This document shows positions 53,273 through 62,349 of a stretch of DNA of 64,000 nucleotides, piece by piece; the stretch's first letter is position 1, and the number at the start of each line of letters is the position of its first letter. Source of the stretch: Dendrolimus kikuchii (Eukaryota > Arthropoda > Insecta > Lepidoptera > Lasiocampidae). The position numbers were made by a program, and so were the translations under genes. The notes beneath the pieces were generated by a model. The model had not been told where the DNA came from. It saw nothing but the letters and a program-made list of their open reading frames with translations, and made no database searches. The stretch lies in the NCBI GenBank assembly GCA_019925095.2, contig CM034398.1, positions 9,067,001 through 9,131,000 on the forward strand. The letters run 5' to 3'.

Positions 53273-56200
53273 GGGCACCTCAACAGACCCCAGCACGCCT
53301 GAGGGTGGACGGAGAAAGCACAATCTGCGCTTCGTACAAGCGAACTTACAGCGCTCCAAAACTGCAACCCAGGAGCTCCTGCATGAAGCGAACGAGAGAG
53401 GTATCGACGTTGCACTAGTCCAAGAGCCCTATGTAGGCAGGACTGGATGCATGTCTCAATACCCGGGCACTAAAATCATCCAGTGCACTCTCGATCGCAA
53501 AAAACCAGTCAAGGCCGCAGTCATGGTCTTTCGCGACTACCTGGAGGTAATACATGACCCCCAGCTGGTAACGGAGACCGAGGCAGCGGTAAAGCTGGTT
53601 GCAGGCAACTTGCAGATTGGCGTAATCTCAGTCTACTTCGAGGGCAATAACGATATTGAAACCAATATCAGGTCTGCATCAACAATTATAGCTGGTCTTA
53701 AGACAAATAACATCATACTGGGGGGAGACGTCAATGCTTGGAGCTACTGGTGGGGCAGCAATACTGAAGACCACCGCGGCCGGGATTGCGTTGCCTTTTT
53801 AAATGACAGAGGCCTCCATATTCTCAACGAGGGTGATACACCAACCTTTGAAGTCTGCAGGAATGATCGGCTATGCACTAGCATAGTCGACATCACCACA
53901 TGCAGCACGTCCCTGCTGGACCGAATGGATGCCTGGAGAGTGGACCGAGGATTCACCTCGTCGGACCACAATGCGATCACATTCAGTCTGCGCCTAGATG
54001 CTGAGCTTGAACCATTAAGCTCGACAACAACGCGTAGATTCAATGTGTCGCATGCCGACTGGGGGGAATTCGAGACACAATTCGGCATCCAATTATCAGG
54101 GACGGGCATGGACAAAGCGTCCATAGAAGGAATCACCTCTCCTGGGGAGCTGGAGTCCTCTGTCAGTGCCTACTTGCAAGTAATTTACACAGCGTGCGAG
54201 AACACCAGCACAATCAAAAAAGTGGGCACCTATCAGGGCAAGCTAAAACCGCCGTGGTGGACAGATACTCTGCAGCACAAAAAGGCAGAGGTCCTCCGAA
54301 CTAAACGGAGGATAAGAAACGCTGCACCCCATAGGAAGCATGCGGTCTACCTTGAGTACAAAAACACTAAAGAAGACTATGGCCAAGCTGTAATGGAGGC
54401 CCAAACAAGGAGCTGGAAAGAGTTCTGCACAACCCAAGAAAAAGAAAGTATGTGGGACGGAATCTACAGAGTGATCAGGAGAACGACCAGAAGACAGGAC
54501 GACATGCTTCTTAGAGGCGCCGACGGGAAAACCCTAGACCCGGAGGAGTCGTCCAAACTTCTTGCAAACACGTTTTATCCTGATGACTCAGTAGAATCGG
54601 ACACGCCGTCACACACACTACTCAGAGAGTTAGTCGAAAATAAGACCCAGCAGGAGGCACATCTTTCACCAGACGATCCACCCTTCCAGGAAGCAGAACT
54701 GGACTCAGTGCTACAAACACAGAGTCCAAAGAAAGCTCCAGGACCGGATGGATTAACGTCAGATATATGCGCCCGGGCGATAAAAACTGACGGGGGAGTC
54801 TTCCTAGCGATAGCGAATAAATGCTTGTCGCTCAGCTACTTCCCCAAGCAGTGGAAAATCGCTCACGTTATCATCCTGCGTAAGCCTGGGAAAGAGGACT
54901 ACACACACCCTAAGTCCTACAGGCCCATAGGCTTACTCTCTGTTCTTGGAAAAACAGTGGAGAAACTCTTAGTGGGGCGCATACAATACCACATTTACCC
55001 CACGCTCCACACCAAACAGTTTGGCTTCATGCCGCAGCGCGGAACCGAGGACGCCCTCTGTAGCCTCTTAAACCATGTAAGATCTGAAATTGAATCAAAA
55101 CGGATCGTGATCATGGTTTCTTTGGATATAGAGGGTGCTTTCGATAACGCATGGTGGCCGGCGCTAAAACATCAGCTCATCGTCAGAAGGTGTCCGAAAA
55201 ATTTGTTTGACATGGTGAACTCCTACCTACAAGACCGGAAAATCTTGGTCAACTATGCCAGAGCAGTCAGTGAGAGGTCCACAACCAAAGGTTGCGTCCA
55301 AGGATCCATCGGTGGACCAACTTTTTGGAATATCATCCTGGACCCACTACTGCACAAACTTACTGGCATGGGAGTTCACTGTCAAGCATTTGCGGACGAC
55401 GTGGTTCTCACCTTCTCCGATACTACGGTCCAGGCCATGGAAATCTTCATCAATTCGGCCCTGGACACGGTGACGGAATGGGGAAGTCAAAACAAGCTAA
55501 ACTTCGCAGCTCACAAAACCAACGTGATGCTCCTAACGAAGAAGCTTAAGTACGACCAACCAAACCTAACCATGTCCGGGAACAGGCTAAGTCTAGTCTC
55601 CGAGATGAAAATCCTTGGCCTAAACATCGACCGAAACCTCTCCTTTATACCGCATGTGGCGGCTGTTTGTAAAAAGTCTGCGAACATATACAAGCAGCTG
55701 GCGTGCGCGGCAAAGGTGACATGGGGCCTCAACGGAGAAATAGTGAGAACAATATACGTCGCGGTCATAGAGCCCATCGTAATGTACGCTGCAAGTGCGT
55801 GGTATCAGGCGACAAAGCTCCAAACGGTTCGTAACCGTCTGGGAGCACTCCAAAGATGCTTCGCACAAAAAATCTGCAAGGCGTACAGAACGACATCGCT
55901 CACCTCGGTGACAGTCCTCTCAGGGACCCTACCGCTGGACCTCAAAATCCGGGAATCCGCACTACTCTATCAAGCCAAGAAAGGCAAACTAACAGACTTT
56001 CTACCACAAGAAGGTAAACTGGAGACCAGGGTGAATCACCTCGACTTACCTCACCCTGCAGAACTCACAAAAACTGAGTTCGAGCTCCTGGAGAACCTTG
56101 ACTCTGAAACCATAGAATCCCACAATCTCGCCGGCCCGTATATATATACGGACGGCAGCAAAATAGAGGGCAAAGTAGGAGCGGCCCTCACCTGGTGGGA

Positions 56201-59200
56201 TCAGGATAAGGAGACAAGTAACTCCACCTTCAGTCTGCACCCCTTCTGCACTGTGTTCCAGTCGGAACTTTATGCACTCCTCAGGGCGGTGAATATGGCA
56301 AAAGATAGCAGCGAGTTGGAAATTAACATCATGAGCGACTCAAGATCTTCGCTCGAGCTGCTATCTAACCCAAAACCATATCACCCCCTAGCGAAGTCAA
56401 TCCAAGAGGGCATAAAGAAAATCAATGCGGAAGGGAGGAGAGTGCGCTTATTCTGGATCAGAGCCCATACGGGAACAGCTGGAAACGAGCGAGCCGACGA
56501 ACTGGCTAAGCAGGCGGCGCTGGAGAGAAAGGATGCCCCCGACTATGACGAGCTACCCATTTCCTACGTCAAGAAAAAGATCAGAGAGGAGTCTGTCCGC
56601 CTATGGCAGGACAGATATGACTCCTCCAGTACCGGGTCAGTGACTAAAACCTTCTTCCCTAACGTAGCCACAGCGTACCGCGTGGTGAGGAAGGAAAAAC
56701 TGACCCATTTACAAGTACAGATCTTGACGGGACATGGCGCCATGGCGGAATATTTACATCGGTTCAAGCTGAAAAGCAGTCCCGAATGTGAATGTGACCC
56801 CAATGTCAACGAGTCGGTGTGGCACATTGTTCTCGAGTGCCCACGTTTCTCGGCAAAGAGAATGGACTGCGAATCCCAAATTGGTGAGCCACTCACCAAG
56901 GATTCGTTGCACACCATCCTGGCAAACACCGAGGCAAGACCACACCTATTGGCGTTTTTCGACCACCTTATGGCTATAGTCTTCAACAGAAATAGCACAT
57001 TACATAAACAAGTCATAACAGAGACCACACACACACAAGAAGACCCCCCTCAGTCACAATCATCTACCCCACCACCCCCACCGGCGTTGCGCAGACTAAA
57101 TCTGCAATACCATGGTGAGGAGGGAACACCGGGCATACGACTGAGAGGGGTAACATTATTTATGGACTCCAATAAAGAAAAGATAGGCATTGCCTTCTGC
57201 GAAGCCCACGGCCGTAAAAACGTCACCATCTCACCGGGACTGGCAAGCCTCATAAAGGGCAGCACTACCAGAAACATCATGCGCCGCCGCGACTACGACT
57301 CGCTAGCGCAAGCGCAAATAGCCGGCATAGATTGTCGAATAGCGAGAGAGAGGGGGAAGGAGATCCTGCTATTCGACAAAGGCAATAACATCAGCCAATT
57401 TCTAAAAGCCAGGCAAGTGCTGACCGAACTATGGGGAGCTAGTACCGGTAGCCTGCACACCCCGAGGAGAATCAGCTTGGATACCATGGTGGTCGGTTAC
57501 GAAAGGGGACAGGTCAGTGACTACTGGGGAGCCGTACTGGCTTCCGAGTATCACGAGATAGTGGTTTACGAAAACAGGGGTGGAAACCTCAGTTTTCTTA
57601 AACCGTACCAGCCTGGCTCTGACGTACTCAACCCAATCGACCACAGAGGCCGTCAACTACCACAAGAGGACGGCCTAAGTGGATCCGAGCGTCTCCAAAA
57701 GGAACTTGAGGCAGGATGGCAAGAAGCCAAGCAGAAGCCTTTAAAGCCTATCTCAAACATAACTGCCTTAGTTTTCACGGAGCTGGCCACCAGGTCAGCC
57801 CTAAATGAGCCAACAACATCGGCTATAAGCATCTCAACTTTAAAAAACATAACGGTAGGAGATCCTCTCCTATCGAAAAGCATAACCAAACAACAAACTC
57901 TAACCCCACCCGTGAGGGAACCACCAAAGGCAAGATTAAAAGCCGATATGGGGATAGTGGAACCTCCAATCTTACTCACTCCAATGAAACCGAGTGACCA
58001 TTGGGCAAACGCCTTCATCGAGTTTTTAGCAGTCTGTAGAGCAAACATCATCCTCAACAAAAAGGTGGGCCAGTCCATCTTGGACACCTATAAGTTGGGA
58101 ATCGACAGACTGCTTAAAACCAAACTTGAGACCGCAGAGGCAGCCGTGTACGACAACGCCACCTCCACCGTGCTAGCGGGGGAGATGTCGGGGGAATACA
58201 TGGCAGCCTACAACGCCACAGGCGGTCTGGTCATTTTGGACGAGGAGGAGAGGAAGAAAGGAGAGGAAGGGAAACTACGCTTCCTAACCCCCCCAGAGGA
58301 TCCAGTGGTAGTGGTGATGAAGTCCACAAGGATAATGCTAGACGACAGAATCCTGGAAAAAGCTAAAACTTTGACCGAGGAATCTGCCGGAGGCAAACCC
58401 TTCGACGAATGGACCGTCCCCGACATCACCTGGATTAACGGCGTCCCGGGCTGCGGTAAAACAACAGCGATGCTCCGTGGCTTCAACACCAGCGAAGACA
58501 TGGTCATCACAGCCACCAAGAAATCCGCAGAAGAAATACGGGAAAAGCTCCAACCCATCCTAGGCGACGATGCCAAGGCCCGAGTGCGGACTATGGCCTC
58601 TTTCATAGTCAACGGGCTCACATCCACCTTTAGCCCGAAACGTCTCATCGTAGACGAAGCACTAATGAGCCACTTTGGTTCAGTGGTCATGGCAACTCGC
58701 CTAGCCGGAGCGGCTTACCTCACCCTCATGGGTGACATTAATCAAATGCCTTTTATAGATAGGAACGACTTGTTCCCTATGCTGTATCACCGCCCTACTC
58801 CATCGGCGAAGATCACCCGGGAACAGCTTTGTACACACAGAAACCCACAGGACGTAGCGTATGCCATGAGTGACGTATACTCCGGCATATACTCGTCCAA
58901 GAAACAGTCTCGCTCCCTGGAGCTGAAGCCGTATTCGCAGGAAAGCATACCCACAGACCTTGCCAATACTCTCTATCTGACGCACACGCAGTCAGAGAAA
59001 GAGAACCTAATAAAACTAGGTTGTGGCAAGGGCGAAGGGTCTGCAGTCCAAACGATACACGAAGCCCAGGGATTAACATTCGAGACAGTGGTCATTGTGA
59101 GGTCCAAAACCAGAAAAATGGACCTGTACAGAAGCATTCCACATGCGGTCGTGGCAATCTCGCGGCATACGGACAAATGTTACTATTATACATCCGTATG

Positions 59201-59345
59201 CGAAGAGGACGCCACTGCAACCTTCGTCCTCAAAGCACAGAAGGCCACCACCGCGGAGATTAGGGATTACATACTTAAAATGGCGATCCGCATCAGGGAT
59301 AAGACGGTCGTTAATAATCTAATGGAGGCAGAACAATCCCTATAA
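53244..59345 (+). CDS. LINE ORF2: endonuclease, reverse transcriptase, RNase H and SF1 viral-type helicase
   Basis: The frame is open from 53244; the first ATG is at 53451 (1964 residues from there, used for numbering). The AP-type endonuclease starts upstream of that ATG with RFVQANLQRSK and LVQEPYV, then GGDVNAW (about 92) and SSDHNAI (about 171). Reverse transcriptase: APGPDGL (about 427), SLDIEGAFDNAWW (about 557), GCVQGSIGGP (about 615), FADDVVLTF (about 648). RNase H: YTDGSKIEG (about 897) through HTGTAGNERADELA. A Cys/His motif follows at about 1113. Residues about 1200-1400 are unrecognised. An SF1 helicase of plus-strand RNA virus type ends the protein: GVPGCGKTT (about 1664), LIVDEA (about 1732), LMGDINQMPF (about 1757), TIHEAQGLTFETV (about 1866) and VAISRHTDKC (about 1898). 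No stops or frameshifts, so probably under selection until recently. Confidence 0.9.
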   Translation, partial: RGLRSTTVVKGTSTDPSTPEGGRRKHNLRFVQANLQRSKTATQELLHEANERGIDVALVQEPYVGRTGCMSQYPGTKIIQCTLDRKKPVKAAVMVFRDYLEVIHDPQLVTETEAAVKLVAGNLQIGVISVYFEGNNDIETNIRSASTIIAGLKTNNIILGGDVNAWSYWWGSNTEDHRGRDCVAFLNDRGLHILNEGDTPTFEVCRNDRLCTSIVDITTCSTSLLDRMDAWRVDRGFTSSDHNAITFSLRLDAELEPLSSTTTRRFNVSHADWGEFETQFGIQLSGTGMDKASIEGITSPGELESSVSAYLQVIYTACENTSTIKKVGTYQGKLKPPWWTDTLQHKKAEVLRTKRRIRNAAPHRKHAVYLEYKNTKEDYGQAVMEAQTRSWKEFCTTQEKESMWDGIYRVIRRTTRRQDDMLLRGADGKTLDPEESSKLLANTFYPDDSVESDTPSHTLLRELVENKTQQEAHLSPDDPPFQEAELDSVLQTQSPKKAPGPDGLTSDICARAIKTDGGVFLAIANKCLSLSYFPKQWKIAHVIILRKPGKEDYTHPKSYRPIGLLSVLGKTVEKLLVGRIQYHIYPTLHTKQFGFMPQRGTEDALCSLLNHVRSEIESKRIVIMVSLDIEGAFDNAWWPALKHQLIVRRCPKNLFDMVNSYLQDRKILVNYARAVSERSTTKGCVQGSIGGPTFWNIILDPLLHKLTGMGVHCQAFADDVVLTFSDTTVQAMEIFINSALDTVTEWGSQNKLNFAAHKTNVMLLTKKLKYDQPNLTMSGNRLSLVSEMKILGLNIDRNLSFIPHVAAVCKKSANIYKQLACAAKVTWGLNGEIVRTIYVAVIEPIVMYAASAWYQATKLQTVRNRLGALQRCFAQKICKAYRTTSLTSVTVLSGTLPLDLKIRESALLYQAKKGKLTDFLPQEGKLETRVNHLDLPHPAELTKTEFELLENLDSETIESHNLAGPYIYTDGSKIEGKVGAALTWWDQDKETSNSTFSLHPFCTVFQSELYALLRAVNMAKDSSELEINIMSDSRSSLELLSNPKPYHPLAKSIQEGIKKINAEGRRVRLFWIRAHTGTAGNERADELAKQAALERKDAPDYDELPISYVKKKIREESVRLWQDRYDSSSTGSVTKTFFPNVATAYRVVRKEKLTHLQVQILTGHGAMAEYLHRFKLKSSPECECDPNVNESVWHIVLECPRFSAKRMDCESQIGEPLTKDSLHTILANTEARPHLLAFFDHLMAIVFNRNSTLHKQVITETTHTQEDPPQSQSSTPPPPPALRRLNLQYHGEEGTPGIRLRGVTLFMDSNKEKIGIAFCEAHGRKNVTISPGLASLIKGSTTRNIMRRRDYDSLAQAQIAGIDCRIARERGKEILLFDKGNNISQFLKARQVLTELWGASTGSLHTPRRISLDTMVVGYERGQVSDYWGAVLASEYHEIVVYENRGGNLSFLKPYQPGSDVLNPIDHRGRQLPQEDGLSGSERLQKELEAGWQEAKQKPLKPISNITALVFTELATRSALNEPTTSAISISTLKNITVGDPLLSKSITKQQTLTPPVREPPKARLKADMGIVEPPILLTPMKPSDHWANAFIEFLAVCRANIILNKKVGQSILDTYKLGIDRLLKTKLETAEAAVYDNATSTVLAGEMSGEYMAAYNATGGLVILDEEERKKGEEGKLRFLTPPEDPVVVVMKSTRIMLDDRILEKAKTLTEESAGGKPFDEWTVPDITWINGVPGCGKTTAMLRGFNTSEDMVITATKKSAEEIREKLQPILGDDAKARVRTMASFIVNGLTSTFSPKRLIVDEALMSHFGSVVMATRLAGAAYLTLMGDINQMPFIDRNDLFPMLYHRPTPSAKITREQLCTHRNPQDVAYAMSDVYSGIYSSKKQSRSLELKPYSQESIPTDLANTLYLTHTQSEKENLIKLGCGKGEGSAVQTIHEAQGLTFETVVIVRSKTRKMDLYRSIPHAVVAISRHTDKCYYYTSVCEEDATATFVLKAQKATTAEIRDYILKMAIRIRDKTVVNNLMEAEQSL

Positions 59346-59649
59346 TCCCCCTACAAATCCCACCCCAAATCATCAATAGCAAAATATCACAACTCACCTA
59401 ACACACACCCCACACACCAGAACAACAAAACACAAATAACACAGAACAACACAAGTCACAAAAGACACTATGACACACAATAAACAAACAGCACACCAAA
59501 ATCACCAACACACAACGAACAAACAAAAATTCCACCCTGACACAAAAATAAATAAAAAACAACAAAATGTATTAGAATAAGCTATTTTTAAGACTACTTG
59601 TAATGTACATTTTAAGGAAAAAAAAAAAAAAAAAAAAAACAAAAAAAAA

Positions 59650-59693
<44 letters not shown>

Positions 59694-60126
59694 ATCCTAA
59701 GAATAGCATAATAATATTAGCACCTAAGACTCCACACACGCCAAACACCACACCCACTTTATAACAGCAACACTACACAAGTTAGAATAAGTAATATAAT
59801 AAGTCCAATACATCTATAAACCAATATACAAATAGCAAACAATAATAAAAAAAAAAAATGTCATATAACATAAAATACTTAGAGATTAAGAAATTAATCA
59901 ATAAGCACCACCCGTGTCTATGTCGTCAACTTTAATACAATAATAAAAAAAAGAACAATGTTATCAGCGCAATAAAAAGACACAAACCAATACAACTAAT
60001 AAACTTCAAATTAAAAAAGGTACGGAACTTTAGAGTCCGTAGAATTGTCTCATTTAAAATTATTTATTTATATATACTATGAATAAAAAGAAATTACATA
60101 CATAATACATATAATTACTATAAACT
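59346..60126 (+). other. 3' UTR and A-rich tail of the helicase LINE, then A-rich spacer
   Basis: Unusual C/A-rich, nearly G-free sequence (CACACACCAGAACAACAAAA style) runs from the ORF2 stop to about 59530. Then come a short AT-rich part and A runs (59620-59690) broken by single C. The C/A-rich character returns at 59700-59800 and further A runs occur near 59850 and 60010, so the element may extend to about 60020 with internal oligo-A. Confidence 0.5.
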
Positions 60127-61310
60127 TTTTTTGATGAGAGGAAACCATTTACGGAGACTGCGCCGCCCGGTGAACGGCGACGCTGGTACTGTGTAACTTC
60201 CCAGCCAGATGGGTTGCAGGAATACCCTCAAAAAACCCCCCCGTGTTCCACCAATTCACTTATAGCCAGGGCCGGAGGAAATAGTAATAGCCTGCAATGT
60301 GTGGGCCCTGGCAGGTGCCGGTCGAGACGGTCTCGTCTGCCATTAAGTTAAATTCGGTATGAACGACGATTTCACGATGCTGCTCTGCCCAAGCGGGGCA
60401 CACTTGGAGGGTGTGCAGCGTTGTGTCCTCGTCTTGTGTCTAGCAATGGTGGCACCCTGGTATAGGCTCACGGTTTAATCGACACAGATACCTTCTGAAG
60501 CAATCATGCCCCGAGAGGACCGTCAGCCGGAACGTCAGGGTACCGTGTCGTCTCTTTGTCCACTCACGCAGGACGGGCTTCACCGCCTCAATGATAGTGA
60601 GACCCGGGGTGTTGTAGGCGGTCTTCCCATACCACCATGGCGTCGTCGCGGAGCTCCAACCGAAAGCCTCGATTTCCTAAGGTGTCGGTCTCTTGCCACT
60701 TGCCAGGGTCCCCTTGCACCACTGATAAAGCGATGCGTGGGGCCTGGGCTCGCGATCCCATGATCGGGATCCGGCGAGTAGCGAGGCCGCTTTGAAGGAC
60801 ACCGTACGGTATTTTTTATTTTATTTTATTATAGTATAGGTTCGCATTTGACCACGATCTCGCCCTATGTGGAGCGATGATGTGGTCTAGGATTGAGCAC
60901 GCTTATCTAGAAGTACCTATTCCCACGGGAGTTGAAGACACCCAGGTTATAAGTATCGGGAAAGACGAACTCCGGCTATGAGATACACTTCTAGTATTCC
61001 CTTATCGCCCCGACAGCTAACACTCGCTGCGCCTGCCGAAGCAGCGTTGCATTCTTGGCCATCAAGCGGTCTGCCCGTAGAGCTCTGTATAGGGTCATCG
61101 ACCACATGATGCTTTCCGAGACTTTCGGCATGTGGCTACGGGTCCCTCCCGCCGCCTTCTTCAATTTGGGATTACGTCCGGAGATGGTGGATTTCCAGGG
61201 CCATGAAAATCACGGCCTTGGTCTTTTGCAGAGTCACCTCCTGAGATACTAACCTACTATGGCCAACCCAGAGGTTACGAGTGTGTACCCCGCTTGTCAG
61301 TCATTTATTT
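60127..61310 (-). pseudogene. Decayed R1-type LINE, copy 1
   Basis: A T run at 60127 (poly-A on the minus strand) is followed by a GC-rich 3' UTR with GGAATACCCTCAAAAAACCC. The minus-strand translation then gives the R1-type ORF2 C-terminus (a GHDCFRRYLCR...TLHTLQVCPAW pattern). A break near 60815-60840 joins it to another portion of the same ORF (60840-61260) whose plus strand parallels 63290-63660. It has multiple frameshifts and stops. Confidence 0.65.
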
Positions 61311-62349
61311 TACTTCACTCCCATAAATTGCGTGAGAATTGTTATTTGCTAGCATGCTGTGTATACTAAAAATAACTTATACAGCCTACGTTACGTGCAT
61401 TGTCAATTTGTGATAATTTAACTTAACCGCGATCAGCGCATTACTGTTGCGTACGTCCTCGTTAGAACACCTCAGGTCACCTCACCTCACCTACACAACT
61501 TGAGTTGTGTAACTCAAGCTGAATTTTTAATTCAGTTGCTAAGAGGAGAATCTACCTATATTATACCGTAAACGTAAGTTATGCATAATAAAAATATGAT
61601 TATCAAATTGTTGTTAAATCAAATAAAATCATATTTATGTTGTATTAGACAACAGATGGTTTATTACAATTTATATGTTGATAGTTTCACGTGTGCTAGC
61701 TATTGGCGTGCAATTCAAGTGTTAATGACGTTAAACATTGACAGATAACATAATTGTCTGATTAATGTATTATAGACACTATATTGCTAATAATTAACGG
61801 TGTAATTTGAACGCAATAGATAAGACGCATTTGGCCGTAATCAAATGGTCCCAGATGGAGCAGAGACATTATTAAATTTTGTATACGTATCATATAATAA
61901 TATAATATATGTCCTTACGGCACGATGATTTTGACCAAATTCATGTAATAAAATGGAATAATTAAATCATGGGTATATTTATTATTTTACGATGGTTTAG
62001 CCACTAAGCTCTAAGACTTTTGCAATGTTTGCTAATAAAATAAATTATAATATACTAATACTACTACGGCTACTGAAAAGTGGCCGAAACGGCGAAATAA
62101 AAATCAAATGCTGGTCTAAAACCGTTCAAATGTAATTTTAATTATGGGTAATGGTCGCGAATACTAAGAATTTTGTCTTTTATTCTAATATACTAAGATA
62201 TTCTATAAAGTTAAATATTTAACATTATTTTTCAGGTCCCGTAGCCATTTTTACAAAATTGGAACCGTATTAAATCAAAATTTCTGTCCGTTTGTTTGTG
62301 CGTCAGTCTATGTATGTCAGTCATTTTCCTGAAAACTACGCCATTGCAC
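61311..62349. other. AT-rich spacer between two R1-type LINE remnants
   Basis: No coding content. Contains the palindrome ACACAACTTGAGTTGTGT near 61493, a copy of the GACGTTAAACATTGACAG repeat (about 61690-61870), and a fragment of the ACGTTTTAACGG foldback family (about 62070-62150, GGCTACTGAAAAGTGGCCG). Confidence 0.55.

Larger units (their letters stand above)
52156..59691 (+). mobile_element. Near-complete non-LTR retrotransposon carrying a viral-type helicase
   Basis: Two ORFs, a C/A-rich 3' UTR and a long A-rich tail (59620-59691), all clearly more GC-rich than the surrounding DNA, as expected for a recently arrived element. It belongs to the group of LINEs with AP-type endonuclease, reverse transcriptase and RNase H (I/R1/LOA-like; the clade is not resolved by eye). 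No frame disruption occurs in 6.1 kb of ORF2. No target duplication could be found, so both ends are approximate. A-rich sequence resembling the 3' UTR continues to about 60020. Confidence 0.8.

Noticed and set aside
53744..58985. Many long minus-strand frames opposite LINE ORF2
   Set aside because: Expected shadows of a GC-rich 6-kb coding sequence; none has domain motifs.
59502..59757. Phenylalanine-rich minus-strand frames
   Set aside because: Translations of the poly-A tail.
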